From positions 1-58,714 of the forward strand of contig JAGXQV010000164.1 of assembly GCA_018336195.1 (NCBI GenBank): a stretch of 58,714 nt of DNA, given 5' to 3'. Under the pieces are notes generated by a model. The model worked only from the letters and a program-made list of their open reading frames with translations, was not told the DNA's origin and did not search any database. Below are positions 17,327 to 27,918 of this stretch, piece by piece (the stretch's first letter is position 1; the number at the start of each line of letters is the position of its first letter). The stretch comes from Sulfuricella sp. GTDB lineage: Bacteria > Pseudomonadota > Gammaproteobacteria > Burkholderiales > Sulfuricellaceae. The translations under genes were made by a program, and so were the position numbers.

Positions 17327-18262
17327 CTATTCCAGTGAGGTTCCAAAGGTTTCCTTGAAGCGCGCCAGGATTTCCGCACGGCTCGGCGCATGATTCTGCC
17401 CGCCGCGGCTGGCGATCTTGAGCGAGCCCATCAGTGAGGCCAGGCGCCCGGTCAGGCTCCAATCCATGCCTTGCGCCATGCCGTACAGGAGTCCGGCGCG
17501 GTAGGCATCGCCGCAGCCGGTCGGGTCGACCACTTCGGTTGCGGTGGCACAGGGAATTTCCAGCACTTGCCCGTCCGCGTAAATTGTCGAGCCCTTGCCG
17601 CCCTGGGTGACCACCAGCGCCTTGACCTGTTTCGCCAGTTGCTCCAACGTTTGACCGGTGCGCTCCTGCATGAGTTGCGCCTCGTAGTCGTTCATCGCCA
17701 CGTAATCGGCGAGATTCACGAAATTCAGCAGTTCCTCACCGTTGAACATCGGCAAGCCCTGGCCGGGATCGAAAATGAAGGGGGTGCCTGCCGCGTGGAA
17801 ATCCCGCGCGTGCTGGAGCATCCCGTCGCGCCCATCCGGGGCGACGATGCCCAGCCCCACCTGCTGCGCATCGCGGACGTGGTTATGATGGGAGAAATTC
17901 ATCGCACCGGGATGGAAGGCGGTGATCTGGTTATCGTCGAGATCGGTGGTGATGAAGGCTTGCGCGGTATAGGCCTCGGGCACGGTACGCACGTGATCCT
18001 GCACCAAGCCCAGCTTGGTCAGGCGTTGCGCGTAGGGCGAGAAATCCTCGCCGACGGTTGCCATGATGAGCGGTTTTCCGCCCAGTAATTGCAGGTTGTA
18101 CGCGATGTTTCCGGCACACCCGCCGAACTCGCGGCGCATGTCTGGCACCAGGAAAGCGACGTTCAAAATGTGGATCTTTTCAGGCAGGATGTGGTTCTTG
18201 AACTGGTCGTGAAACACCATGATGGTGTCGAAGGCGAGCGAGCCGCAAATCAGGGTGCGCAT
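17327..18262 (-). CDS. PfkB-family carbohydrate (adenosine/ribokinase-like) kinase
   Basis: 311 aa starting MRTLICGSLAFDTIM. The N-terminal glycine pair motif EFGGCAGNIAYNLQLLGG and the C-terminal anion-hole motif DPTGCGDAYRAGLLYG with its catalytic aspartate are present. The DPTG start instead of the usual DTTGAGD is typical of the adenosine-kinase-like branch. Substrate cannot be assigned by eye; a nucleoside or sugar is likely. It sits between fba and a lipoprotein gene and is separated from fba by that gene's upstream orientation and a terminator, so it has its own promoter. Confidence 0.85.
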   Translation of the reverse strand: MRTLICGSLAFDTIMVFHDQFKNHILPEKIHILNVAFLVPDMRREFGGCAGNIAYNLQLLGGKPLIMATVGEDFSPYAQRLTKLGLVQDHVRTVPEAYTAQAFITTDLDDNQITAFHPGAMNFSHHNHVRDAQQVGLGIVAPDGRDGMLQHARDFHAAGTPFIFDPGQGLPMFNGEELLNFVNLADYVAMNDYEAQLMQERTGQTLEQLAKQVKALVVTQGGKGSTIYADGQVLEIPCATATEVVDPTGCGDAYRAGLLYGMAQGMDWSLTGRLASLMGSLKIASRGGQNHAPSRAEILARFKETFGTSLE

Positions 18263-18317
18263 GAGTAGTCTCGGAGTCGGTTGAAAATTGGCGAAGTATA
18301 ACAGTAAGGCGCATCCC

Positions 18318-18350
18318 AAAAGAAAAGCGGCCGAAGCCGCCTTTCTTTCT
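18318..18350 (-). terminator. Rho-independent terminator after fba
   Basis: Read on the minus strand, GCGGC-TTCG-GCCGC (18327-18340) carries the stabilising UUCG tetraloop and is followed by TTTTCTTTT. It lies about 30 bp beyond the fba stop and ends the minus-strand carbon-metabolism run. Confidence 0.9.
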
Positions 18351-18368
18351 TCCAGGATTACCGAACGC

Positions 18369-19433
18369 TTACTTGATAACCGCGTTCAATTCACCCTTGG
18401 CATAACGAACCGCCATGTCGTCCATCGAGATGATCTTGATCTTGGACGCTTGACCGGCGGAGCCGAAGGCTTCGAAGCGTGCCTTGCAGATGTCCTTCAT
18501 GGCGTCGCGCGCGACGGCGTAGAACTTGCGCGGATCGAAGTTCTTGCGGTTTTCCGCCAGATGCTTACGGATCGCGCCGGTGGAGGCCATGCGCAGGTCG
18601 GTGTCGATGTTCACTTTGCGCACGCCGTGCTTGATGCCTTCGACGATTTCCTCGACCGGTACGCCGTAGGTTTGGCCCATGTCGCCGCCGTTTTCGTTGA
18701 TGATTTTGAGCCAGTCCTGCGGCACCGAGCTGGAGCCGTGCATCACCAGGTGGACATTGGGGATGCGCTCATGGATTTCCTTGACGCGGTCGATGCGCAG
18801 GATCTTGCCGGTGGGCTTGGCGGTGAACTTGTAGGCGCCGTGGGAGGTGCCGATGGCGATGGCCAGCGCATCCACCTGGGTGGCCTTGACGAATTCGGCG
18901 GCTTCGTTGGGGTCGGTCAGGAGTTGGTCGTGCGACAGCACGCCTTCCGCGCCGTGGCCGTCTTCCTTCTCGCCGTGGCCGGATTCCAGGGAACCCAGGC
19001 AGCCCAATTCGCCTTCCACCGACACGCCGACGGCGTGGGAAATTTCCGCCACCTTGCGGGTGACTTCGACGTTGTACTCGAAACTGGACGGGGTCTTGCC
19101 GTCAGCCAGCAAGGAGCCGTCCATCATCACCGAGGAGAACCCCGAGCGGATCGACTGAATACATACCGACGGGCTGGCGCCGTGATCCTGGTGCATGACC
19201 ACCGGGATTTCCGGGTGCGCTTCGATGGCGGCCAGGATCAGGTGACGCAGATAGGCCTCGCCGGCGTATTTGCGGGCGCCGGCGGAACCTTGCATGATCA
19301 CCGGGGAATTGCACTCGGCGGCGGCTTCCATGATCGCCTGCACTTGTTCCAGGTTGTTGACGTTGAACGCCGGCAGGCCGTAACCGTGTTCGGCAGCGTG
19401 ATCGAGCAATTGACGCATAGAGACTAATGCCAT
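18369..19433 (-). CDS. fba: Class II fructose-bisphosphate aldolase, Calvin-cycle subtype
   Basis: 354 aa. Zn-dependent reversible condensation of dihydroxyacetone phosphate with glyceraldehyde 3-phosphate (and, in autotrophs, with erythrose 4-phosphate). Start [27 protein letters not shown], catalytic/zinc segments [13 protein letters not shown] and [13 protein letters not shown], and NIDTDLRMA near the end are family-typical. The start at 19433 has GAGGAG a few bases upstream; the frame extends further but without support. The enzyme serves both glycolysis and RuBP regeneration. Confidence 0.94.
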   Translation of the reverse strand: MALVSMRQLLDHAAEHGYGLPAFNVNNLEQVQAIMEAAAECNSPVIMQGSAGARKYAGEAYLRHLILAAIEAHPEIPVVMHQDHGASPSVCIQSIRSGFSSVMMDGSLLADGKTPSSFEYNVEVTRKVAEISHAVGVSVEGELGCLGSLESGHGEKEDGHGAEGVLSHDQLLTDPNEAAEFVKATQVDALAIAIGTSHGAYKFTAKPTGKILRIDRVKEIHERIPNVHLVMHGSSSVPQDWLKIINENGGDMGQTYGVPVEEIVEGIKHGVRKVNIDTDLRMASTGAIRKHLAENRKNFDPRKFYAVARDAMKDICKARFEAFGSAGQASKIKIISMDDMAVRYAKGELNAVIK

Positions 19434-19500
19434 AGTTTTTCTCCTCAAAGTAACTGTTGTAAATTTTGCCCCGCTTGGTTCCGGCGGGAATTTCCCGTTT

Positions 19501-20931
19501 CTACATGTGCTCGCCAACCCGCACAATCTTCATGGTGTTGGTACCGCCCGACTTGCCGATGGGTTCGCCGATGGTCAGCACGATCAAGTCGCCTTCGTTC
19601 ACCGCGCCGCGGCGCAGCAATTCCTGTTCGGCGGCAAGCAGGGTTTTTTCGCGGTCGTCGGTTTCCGCGTTTTCAAAACGGATCGGGTAAACGCCGCGAT
19701 ACAGGGTGAGCTTGCGGCGTGTTTCGGTGACCGGCGACAGCGCGAAGATCGGCACATCGGAAGCGATCCGCGACATCCACAAGGCGGTCGAGCCGGATTC
19801 GGTCAACGCGGCAATCGCCTTGATATCCAGGTGATGTGCGGCGTAGATCGCCGACATGGCAATCGACTGGTCGATCTTGGTGAATTCGCGGGTCAGATCG
19901 AGATTCAGCGCGTCGGTGGCGTGTTCCTTCTCCGCCTCGATACACACCCGGTCCATGGCTTCCACCGCTTCCACCGGGTACAGGCCGGCGGCGGTTTCGG
20001 CGGAGAGCATCACCGCGTCGGTGCCGTCGATCACCGCGTTGGCCACGTCGGAAACCTCGGCGCGGGTGGGGATCGGGCTGGTAATCATCGATTCCATCAT
20101 CTGGGTGGCGGTGATGGCCAGCTTGTTCTTCATGCGCGCCATGCGGATCATGCGCTTTTGCAGGGCGGGAACCGCGGCATCGCCGACTTCCACGCCGAGA
20201 TCGCCGCGCGCCACCATGATGGCGTCGGAGGCGCTCAAGATGCCCTCCAACTCGCCGATGGCCTCGGCACGCTCGATCTTCGCCACCAGCAGGCTCTTGC
20301 CGCCGGCCGCCTGCATCAGGCGGCGCGCCAGCAGCATGTCCCCGCCGTCGCGGGGGAAGGAGACCGCAATGTAGTCGGCCTTCAATTCTGCAGCGGTCTT
20401 GATGTCCGCCATGTCCTTGTCGGTCAACGCGGAAGCCGAGAGGCCACCGCCTTCGCGGTTGATGCCCTTGTTGTTGGAGAGCACGCCGCCGTTCACCACC
20501 GAACAGATGATTTCTCCACCGGAGACCTGTTCGACGGTCATCACGATACGTCCGTCGTCGAGCAGCAGGCGGTCGCCGGCTTTCACGTCGTGGGTGAGTT
20601 CCTTGTAATCCAGCCCGACCCGGTCCTGGTTGCCCAGGGTGCAATCGGCGTCGAGGATGAACTGGTCGCCCTTGGCCAGGGTGATCTTGCCTTCGGCGAA
20701 TTTGCCGATGCGGATTTTCGGGCCTTGCAGGTCGACCAGCACGCCCACCGGACGGTGGTTCTCACGGGCCAGGGAGCGCACCAGTTCAGCGCGTTGGATA
20801 TGTTCCTCCGGGGTGCCGTGCGAGAAATTCAGGCGCACGACGTCGATGCCCGCTAGGATCATCCGGTTCAGCATCTCGGGAGAGCTGGACGCCGGGCCGA
20901 GCGTGGCGACGATCTTGGTTCTTCTTCGCAT
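19501..20931 (-). CDS. pyk: Pyruvate kinase
   Basis: 476 aa. Converts phosphoenolpyruvate and ADP to pyruvate and [38 protein letters not shown], the active-site [17 protein letters not shown] with its lysine and glutamate, [12 protein letters not shown] and TQMMESMI are all present, followed by the C-terminal regulatory domain. It lies between fba and pgk on the same strand, 67 bp from fba. A palindromic element (20971-21090) sits in the gap to pgk. Confidence 0.95.
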   Translation of the reverse strand: MRRRTKIVATLGPASSSPEMLNRMILAGIDVVRLNFSHGTPEEHIQRAELVRSLARENHRPVGVLVDLQGPKIRIGKFAEGKITLAKGDQFILDADCTLGNQDRVGLDYKELTHDVKAGDRLLLDDGRIVMTVEQVSGGEIICSVVNGGVLSNNKGINREGGGLSASALTDKDMADIKTAAELKADYIAVSFPRDGGDMLLARRLMQAAGGKSLLVAKIERAEAIGELEGILSASDAIMVARGDLGVEVGDAAVPALQKRMIRMARMKNKLAITATQMMESMITSPIPTRAEVSDVANAVIDGTDAVMLSAETAAGLYPVEAVEAMDRVCIEAEKEHATDALNLDLTREFTKIDQSIAMSAIYAAHHLDIKAIAALTESGSTALWMSRIASDVPIFALSPVTETRRKLTLYRGVYPIRFENAETDDREKTLLAAEQELLRRGAVNEGDLIVLTIGEPIGKSGGTNTMKIVRVGEHM

Positions 20932-20970
20932 ATTTTCCTATCGGTTATCGCGGGCCTATTAAGTAAAAGC

Positions 20971-21090
20971 AGTTTTTAGTTTTGAATGTTGAGTGTTTAG
21001 TCGTGGAAGGCGCTTCGCGCCAGACTTAAATAGCGACGCGCTTTGCGCGACGACATCAACTAAACACTCACCACTAAACACTTAAGACTG
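20971..21090. repeat. Dispersed palindromic element, copy 1 (between pgk and pyk)
   Basis: About 120 bp. The ends are imperfect inverted repeats built from GTGTTTAGT / ACTAAACAC units. The 61-bp core (21000-21060) holds two hairpins: GGCGC-TTC-GCGCC and GCGC-TTT-GCGC. The core aligns without gaps to copy 2 at 51667-51727 (49 of 61 identical). It contains no reading frame and looks like a non-autonomous mobile or REP/MITE-like unit. Confidence 0.8.
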
Positions 21091-21133
21091 TTGTTAGCAT
21101 AGGCCCACGATATTGAGGCAATGTGACGGATGA

Positions 21134-22315
21134 TTACTGGGCAGCACGCTTTTCCAGGATTTCCACGGCAGGCAGTTTCTTGCCTTCGAGGAATTCCAGA
21201 AAGGCGCCGCCGGCGGTGGAGATGTACGAAACCTTGTCATAGATGTCGTACTTCTGAATGGCGGCGATGGTGTCGCCGCCGCCCGCCAGGGTGAAGGCCT
21301 TGGTATCGGCAATCGCCTGGGCGATTTTCTTGGTGCCTGCGCCGAACTGGTCGAATTCGAATACGCCGACCGGGCCGTTCCATACCACGGTGCCAGCCTT
21401 CATGATGATGTCTACGAGTTCATCAGCGGATTTCGGGCCGATGTCAAAAATCATGTCGTCGTCAGCCACGGCCCCCGCGTCCTTCAACACGGCGGGTTCG
21501 TTGGCGTCGAACTGCTTGCCGCACACCACGTCCACGGCGATGGGGATGGTCGCGCCACGCGCGGTCATCTTGGTCATCAGGGCTTGGGCGGTGGGGATCA
21601 GGTCGGCTTCGCACAGCGACTTGCCGACGTTCTTGCCGGTCGCAGCCAGGAAGGTGTTGGCGATACCGCCGCCGACCACCATCTGGTCAACTTTTTCGGA
21701 AAGCGATTCGAGCACCGTCAGCTTGGTGGATACCTTGGAGCCGCCGACGATGGCGACCATCGGGCGGGCCGGGCTGAGTAGCGCCTTGGTCAGGGCTTCG
21801 AGTTCTTCGGTCAGCAGAATGCCGGCGCAGGCCACCGGAGCAAACTGGGCGACGCCGTAAGTAGAGGCTTCGGCGCGGTGCGCGGTGCCGAACGCATCCA
21901 TCACGAACACGTCGCACAGAGCCGCGTATTTCTTGGCGGTTTCTTCGACGTTCTTCTTTTCGCCCTTGTTGACGCGGCAGTTTTCCAGCAGCACGACTTC
22001 GCCTTCGGCGACTTCAAAACCACCGTCCACCCAATCCTTGATGAGGCGCACCGGCTTGCCGAGTTTGGCGGACATCACTTCGGCCACCGGCTGGAGGGAG
22101 TTCTCTGCTGCCCACTCGCCTTCGGTGGGGCGCCCCAGATGGGAAGTCACCATCACCTTGGCACCGGCCTTCATGGCGTGCGCTATGGTCGGCATGGAAG
22201 CGGTGATGCGGGCGTCGGAAGTGACTTTGCCTTCTTTGACGGGGACATTCAGGTCGGCGCGGATGAAGACGCGCTTGCCCTTCAAGTCCAGGTCGGTCAT
22301 TTTGATGACTTTCAT
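21134..22315 (-). CDS. pgk: Phosphoglycerate kinase
   Basis: 393 aa. Reversible phosphoryl transfer between 1,3-bisphosphoglycerate and ADP; in autotrophy it runs toward 1,3-bisphosphoglycerate. [28 protein letters not shown], the hinge [15 protein letters not shown] region and the C-terminal GGGDTIAAI nucleotide loop identify it. It follows gap with a 141-bp gap that contains a large inverted repeat. Confidence 0.95.
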   Translation of the reverse strand: MKVIKMTDLDLKGKRVFIRADLNVPVKEGKVTSDARITASMPTIAHAMKAGAKVMVTSHLGRPTEGEWAAENSLQPVAEVMSAKLGKPVRLIKDWVDGGFEVAEGEVVLLENCRVNKGEKKNVEETAKKYAALCDVFVMDAFGTAHRAEASTYGVAQFAPVACAGILLTEELEALTKALLSPARPMVAIVGGSKVSTKLTVLESLSEKVDQMVVGGGIANTFLAATGKNVGKSLCEADLIPTAQALMTKMTARGATIPIAVDVVCGKQFDANEPAVLKDAGAVADDDMIFDIGPKSADELVDIIMKAGTVVWNGPVGVFEFDQFGAGTKKIAQAIADTKAFTLAGGGDTIAAIQKYDIYDKVSYISTAGGAFLEFLEGKKLPAVEILEKRAAQ

Positions 22316-22380
22316 ATTTTTCTCCTGTCGATGTGTAAGGTGTAAGGGATAGGTGGGCCTATGCCTTGCAACTCACGGTT

Positions 22381-22451
22381 GTAGGGTGGACACGGGGTTT
22401 CGTGTCCACGCGGTGCGACAAGGTGGACACGAAACCCCGTGTCCACCCTAC
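22381..22451. repeat. Perfect 29-bp inverted repeat between gap and pgk
   Basis: Arms 22381-22409 and 22423-22451 are exact reverse complements around a 13-nt loop. Each arm is itself a dyad, GTGGACAC...GTGTCCAC, so the unit GTGGACAC occurs four times in alternating orientation. It begins 6 bp after the gap stop and could fold into a very stable RNA hairpin in the gap-pgk transcript. Confidence 0.9.
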
Positions 22452-22456
22452 CAGGC

Positions 22457-23485
<1,029 letters not shown>

Positions 23486-23538
23486 TTATGAACCGCAACG
23501 GCGCGCGATGCACCGTTGCGGCTGTTGTTTTTTTGAGA

Positions 23539-25521
23539 TTACAGAACGCCCTTGACGGTGTTCACCACGTTCTCGACGGTGAAGCCGAAGTGCTTGAACA
23601 ACTCGCCAGCCGGAGCGGATTCACCGAAGCTGTGCATACCCACCACCGCGCCGTCGCCGACGTATTTGTACCAGCCGTCGGTGATGCCGGCTTCCACGGC
23701 CACGCGCTTCACGCCCTTGGGCAAAACGCTGTCCTTGTAGGCTTGATCCTGGCGGTCGAAGACGTTGGTGGAGGGCATCGACACCACGCGGGTAGCCACG
23801 CCCTGCTCGTCCAGCACCTTCTTGGCGTCGAGCGCCAGTTGCACTTCGGAGCCGGTGGCGATCAGCACCACCTTGGGATTGGCGGCATCGGCCATCACGT
23901 AGGCACCCTTGGCGATGTTGGCGATCTGTGCGGCATCGCGCTTCTGGAAGTTGAGGTTCTGACGGCTGAAAATCAGGCTGCTCGGGCCAGTGGTTTTTTC
24001 CACCGCCGCAGTCCAGGACACAGCGGATTCCACCGTATCGCAAGGACGCCACACGTCCATGTTGGGGATCATGCGCAAGGTAGCGGTCTGTTCCACCGGC
24101 TGATGGGTCGGGCCGTCTTCGCCAAGACCGATGGAGTCGTGGGTGAACACGTAGATCACGCGCTGTTTCATCAGGGCCGACATGCGCAACGCATTGCGGG
24201 CATATTCCGAGAACATCAGGAAGGTGCCACCGAACGGTAGCAGGCCGCCGTGCAAGGCCATGCCGTTCATGATGTGCGACATGCCGAATTCACGCACGCC
24301 GTAGCTGATGTAGTTGCCGGTGCTCTTGCCCTTGACGTGGTGAGCACCCGTCCAGTTGGTCAGATTCGAGCCGGTCAGGTCGGCGGAACCGCCGAGGAAC
24401 TCGGGCAGCGCCGGAACCAGGCCGTTGATGCAGTTCTGCGAAGCCTTGCGGGTGGCGATGGTTTCCGCTTTTTCATTGGTCTTGGCGACGAATTCGGCGG
24501 CGTGCTGCTTCCAGTTGGTCGGCAATTCGCCGTTCATGCGGCGCTTGAATTCAGCAGCTTCCTGGGGGAAGGCTGCGCTGTATTCAGCGAACTTGTTGTT
24601 CCACAAGGTTTCCAGCCCCTGGCCCTTGGTACGGCAGTCCCAGCCTTCGTAAACGTCGGCGGGAACCTCGAACGGCGGGTAATTCCAGCCGATGTGGGCG
24701 CGGGTGGCGGCGATTTCAGCGTCACCCAAGGCGGCGCCGTGTACGTCGTGGGTGCCTTCCTTGTTGGGGGAACCCTTGCCGATAACCGTCTTGCAGCAAA
24801 TCAGGGTGGGCTTGTCGGTGTTGCGCTTGGCCAACTGCACGGCAGCATCCACCGCCACCGAGTCATGACCGTCGACGCCGGCAATCACCTGCCAGCCGTA
24901 GGCTTCGAAACGCTTGGCGGTATCGTCGGTGTACCAGCCTTCGATGTGACCGTCGATGGAAATGCCGTTGTCGTCCCAGAAGGCGATCAGCTTGCCCAGG
25001 CCCCAGGTGCCGGCCAGCGCGCAGGCTTCGTGGGAGATGCCTTCCATCATGCAACCGTCGCCGAGGAACACGTAAGTATTGTGGTTGACGATTTCGTGGC
25101 CGGGCTTGTTGAATTCAGCGGCCAGCAGTTTTTCCGCCATCGCCATGCCCACCGCGTTGGTGATGCCCTGGCCGAGCGGGCCGGTAGTGGTTTCCACACC
25201 GACCGTGTAACCGTACTCGGGATGACCCGGCGTCTTGGAATGCATCTGGCGGAACTTCTTCAGTTCGTCCATCGGCAGATCGTAGCCGGTCAGATGCAGC
25301 AGGGAATAAATCAGCATCGAGCCGTGGCCGTTGGACTGCACGAAACGGTCGCGATCGAACCACTTGGGGTTAGCCGGGTTGTGGCGCAGATGATGATTCC
25401 ACACTACTTCGGCGATTTCCGCCATGCCCATCGGGGCACCGGGGTGACCGGAGTTGGCTTTTTGTACCGCGTCCATTGAAAGTGCGCGAATTGCGTTCGC
25501 CAGGTCTTTACGAGTTGCCAT
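23539..25521 (-). CDS. tkt: Transketolase
   Basis: 660 aa. Thiamine-diphosphate enzyme moving two-carbon units; in the Calvin cycle it regenerates pentose phosphates. [29 protein letters not shown], the ThDP-binding [32 protein letters not shown] motif and [19 protein letters not shown] are present. First gene of the minus-strand tkt-gap-pgk-pyk-fba run, with AGGAATTAG upstream of its ATG. The 188 bp upstream are strongly AT-rich, unlike the rest of the region. Confidence 0.96.
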   Translation of the reverse strand: MATRKDLANAIRALSMDAVQKANSGHPGAPMGMAEIAEVVWNHHLRHNPANPKWFDRDRFVQSNGHGSMLIYSLLHLTGYDLPMDELKKFRQMHSKTPGHPEYGYTVGVETTTGPLGQGITNAVGMAMAEKLLAAEFNKPGHEIVNHNTYVFLGDGCMMEGISHEACALAGTWGLGKLIAFWDDNGISIDGHIEGWYTDDTAKRFEAYGWQVIAGVDGHDSVAVDAAVQLAKRNTDKPTLICCKTVIGKGSPNKEGTHDVHGAALGDAEIAATRAHIGWNYPPFEVPADVYEGWDCRTKGQGLETLWNNKFAEYSAAFPQEAAEFKRRMNGELPTNWKQHAAEFVAKTNEKAETIATRKASQNCINGLVPALPEFLGGSADLTGSNLTNWTGAHHVKGKSTGNYISYGVREFGMSHIMNGMALHGGLLPFGGTFLMFSEYARNALRMSALMKQRVIYVFTHDSIGLGEDGPTHQPVEQTATLRMIPNMDVWRPCDTVESAVSWTAAVEKTTGPSSLIFSRQNLNFQKRDAAQIANIAKGAYVMADAANPKVVLIATGSEVQLALDAKKVLDEQGVATRVVSMPSTNVFDRQDQAYKDSVLPKGVKRVAVEAGITDGWYKYVGDGAVVGMHSFGESAPAGELFKHFGFTVENVVNTVKGVL

Positions 25522-25709
25522 CGACTAATTCCTTTTTCTCGTGGGATAAGGTTTTTGAAAAATTTGATTATTACCCACTCGCCGGAAGTTGGGCAATCAT
25601 ACATTTTTATTGTTACCGGAATTTTTTTTATAGATAAAAGATATAAGAGTTGGCTTTTATTCATTAATAATCATGAGGATGCGCCGCCAATTCCAGACAA
25701 AACAATCCT
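25522..25709. promoter_or_regulatory. AT-rich tkt upstream region
   Basis: Read toward tkt, it holds a good -10-like TATGAT about 75 bases before the start codon and, upstream of that, a dyad-like TTATA-N9-TATAA within long A/T tracts. This resembles the AT-rich dyad region before cbbM and is a candidate site for a shared regulator such as CbbR. No -35 match to TTGACA is convincing. Confidence 0.4.
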
Positions 25710-26498
25710 TTATTCTATTCGCCCGCGTACCCAGGCCTTCCATTGAGCAAACAAGCCGGGATCGAGCGCCGCGATGACCGAGCGTTTCCACAGGTCGTCG
25801 CTCCAGAAATCATCGCAGGTCAGCGTGCAAAGCGCGCCGCCGGCCTCTTCGAGGATCAGCGCGCCGGCGACATAATCCCATAGTTTTTGCCCGCCATGCA
25901 GGTAAAGGTCGAAGCGACCGGCGGCGGTATAACACCAGTCCAGGGCGCTCGCGCCGAAGTTGCGTTGCGAGGAAAAAGGCGGTGCGGCGGCGATGTCGCG
26001 GGCCAATTCGCGCGACAGGCGTTTCAGGTCGACCGCCGCCATGGTGTGGTGGAACGCCGGCACATGCGCCTTGATCGGCAGGCGCACCCCGTTGAGGAAA
26101 GCTCCCCGGCCCTGTTCGGCATAAAACATCTCGTCGGACACCGGATCGTAGACCGCCCCCAGCACGCTGCGCCCACCCCGCACCAGCCCGACCGATACCG
26201 CGAAATAGGGCAGTCCGTTGACGAAGTTGGAAGTTCCGTCGATTGGGTCGATACACCACAGGCCGCTTTGCCCGGCCTCTTTCCACAGGGCTTCCTGCTC
26301 GGTCACCGACATTTCCTCGCCCAGCACCGGGCAATCCAGCACCGCCTGCAAACCGGTCACCAAAGCGGCCTGCGACGCCACGTCGGCCTCGGTAAAGAGG
26401 CTGCCGTCGCTCTTCTGCTGGCGCGCCACCTTGAGATAGCGCGGCATGATTTCGGCCAGCGCGACGGATTTGATGGTGGATAGGACGGACTGGAGCAT
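25710..26498 (-). CDS. Inositol-monophosphatase-family phosphatase
   Basis: 262 aa from the ATG at 26498. Mg-dependent phosphatase of the IMPase/HisN/CysQ group: GEEMS (E61/E62), WCIDPIDGTSNFVNGLPYFAVSVGL (D84, D87) and KLWDYVAGALILEEAGG with the third aspartate. Substrate could be histidinol phosphate, inositol phosphate or 3'-phosphoadenosine phosphate; the sequence alone does not say. The frame stays open far upstream through antisense of neighbouring genes, which is not coding. It follows the peroxiredoxin-like gene by 38 bp and may be co-transcribed with it. Confidence 0.88.
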   Translation of the reverse strand: MLQSVLSTIKSVALAEIMPRYLKVARQQKSDGSLFTEADVASQAALVTGLQAVLDCPVLGEEMSVTEQEALWKEAGQSGLWCIDPIDGTSNFVNGLPYFAVSVGLVRGGRSVLGAVYDPVSDEMFYAEQGRGAFLNGVRLPIKAHVPAFHHTMAAVDLKRLSRELARDIAAAPPFSSQRNFGASALDWCYTAAGRFDLYLHGGQKLWDYVAGALILEEAGGALCTLTCDDFWSDDLWKRSVIAALDPGLFAQWKAWVRGRIE

Positions 26499-26536
26499 GG
26501 GCGAAGTCGAGAAAAGAGAGTTGCGGGGCGAGAGTG

Positions 26537-27094
26537 TTATGCCTCTCTCCATTTGATTGAACAGCCCATGCTGGGGATTTGCTCGCGCGGCCCCTGGCCG
26601 GTGAGCGCCACTTCTTTCATGCCCTCGAACAGGTCGCGGCGCACATCGGCAGCGGCGGCTTCCTTGCGCGATTCGTCGAGACGGCCCCGGTATTGCAATT
26701 CCAGGTCGGCGTTGAAACCGAAGAAATCCGGAGTGCACACCGCGCCGTAGGTTTGGGCGACTTGTTGGGATTCGTCCCACAGGTAGGGGAAGGGATAGCC
26801 GAATTCCGCAGCGACCGCTTGCATGTTGGTGAAGGAATCCTCGGGATAATCCGCCGGGTCGTTGGCCATGATCGCCACGCTGTTGATGCCCAGCGCCTGC
26901 AACTCGCGGCAATCGCGGATGATGCGCTCGCGGATCGCCTTTACATACGGGCAATGATTGCAGATAAACATCACCAGCAAGCCCTTGGGGCCACGCAGGT
27001 CGGCGAGGCGATGACGCTTGCCGTCGGTGCCGGGCAAATCGAAATCCGGGGCTTTCCAACCGAAATCGCATAGCGGCGTCTGCAAACTCACCAT
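26537..27094 (-). CDS. Peroxiredoxin-like (AhpC/TSA, thioredoxin-fold) protein
   Basis: 185 aa. APDFDLPGTDGKRHRLADLRGPKGLLVMFICNHCPYVKAI is the thioredoxin-fold start with a single CNHCPY redox site, and the cis-proline region reads YGAVCTPDFFGF. This is the group usually annotated as thioredoxin family protein or alkyl hydroperoxide reductase/thiol-specific antioxidant. No signal peptide, so probably cytosolic. Divergent from rsmE. Confidence 0.85.
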   Translation of the reverse strand: MVSLQTPLCDFGWKAPDFDLPGTDGKRHRLADLRGPKGLLVMFICNHCPYVKAIRERIIRDCRELQALGINSVAIMANDPADYPEDSFTNMQAVAAEFGYPFPYLWDESQQVAQTYGAVCTPDFFGFNADLELQYRGRLDESRKEAAAADVRRDLFEGMKEVALTGQGPREQIPSMGCSIKWREA

Positions 27095-27164
27095 AACCCG
27101 TCTCTCCCCCGTCGATGAATAACTTTATACTAACACCAAAATTACCGGATTTTGGATCAAGAAG

Positions 27165-27896
27165 ATGACAGTTTCGCGTTTTTACTGCCCCGAACCGCTT
27201 GCCGGCGGCACCCAGGTCGCCTTGCCCGAACAGGCCGCGCACCATGCCGCCAAGGTGCTGCGCCTGCGCGAAGGCGATGCCATCGCCCTGTTCGACGGCA
27301 GGGGCGGCGAATACGCCGCCACCATCGCCAGCATCGGCAAGCGCGAAGTCATCGCCACTCTCGCCGAACACCACGCCAGGGAATGCGAGTCGCCGCTCGG
27401 CATCACCCTCGCCCAAGCCATTTCCGCCGGCGAAAAAATGGATTTGACCCTGCAAAAAGCCACCGAACTGGGCATCAATGCGATCCAGCCCCTGGAAAGC
27501 GAACGCAGCGTGGTAAAACTCTCCGGCGAGCGCGCCGAAAAGCGCGCCGCCCACTGGCAGGGCGTGGTGATCTCCGCCTGCGAACAATGCGGACGCAACC
27601 GCGTGCCCCCGGTCGCGCCTATCCGCCGCTACACCGATTGGCTGGGCGAAGCCGGCAAGGAAAGCCGGCGCCTAATGCTTTCCCCCAGCGCCACGCAAAG
27701 CCTGCGGGACTTGCCCGCGCCGGATCTGCCGGTTACCCTACTGATCGGACCGGAAGGCGGATTTTCCGAAAACGAAATTGCCGCCGCCACGATGTGCGGC
27801 TTTACCCCGGTCAGACTGGGCGCGCGCATCCTGCGCACGGAAACCGCCGCACTCGCCGCCTTGGCGGCCATGCAGGCCTTATGGGGAGACTTTTGA
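27165..27896 (+). CDS. rsmE: 16S rRNA (uracil-1498-N3)-methyltransferase
   Basis: 243 aa. SPOUT-class methyltransferase acting on helix 44 of 16S rRNA. RFYCPEPL start, HHAAKVLRLREGDAIALFDG, KATELGINAIQPLESERSV and the knot motif LLIGPEGGFSENEI...LGARILRTETAALAAL are characteristic. A separate reading-frame start for hsdR lies 22 bp beyond its stop. Confidence 0.94.
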   Translation: MTVSRFYCPEPLAGGTQVALPEQAAHHAAKVLRLREGDAIALFDGRGGEYAATIASIGKREVIATLAEHHARECESPLGITLAQAISAGEKMDLTLQKATELGINAIQPLESERSVVKLSGERAEKRAAHWQGVVISACEQCGRNRVPPVAPIRRYTDWLGEAGKESRRLMLSPSATQSLRDLPAPDLPVTLLIGPEGGFSENEIAAATMCGFTPVRLGARILRTETAALAALAAMQALWGDF

Positions 27897-27918
27897 TGGG
27901 GAAATGGAAACGCGACTA

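Noticed and set aside
20971..21090. CRISPR repeat or leader
   Set aside because: The short GTGTTTAGT-type units are not regularly spaced with unique spacers and no cas gene is present.
25710..27587. A 625-codon open frame on the minus strand
   Set aside because: Only 25710-26498 has IMPase motifs. The rest is antisense to rsmE and out of frame with the peroxiredoxin-like gene, and has no recognisable domain.
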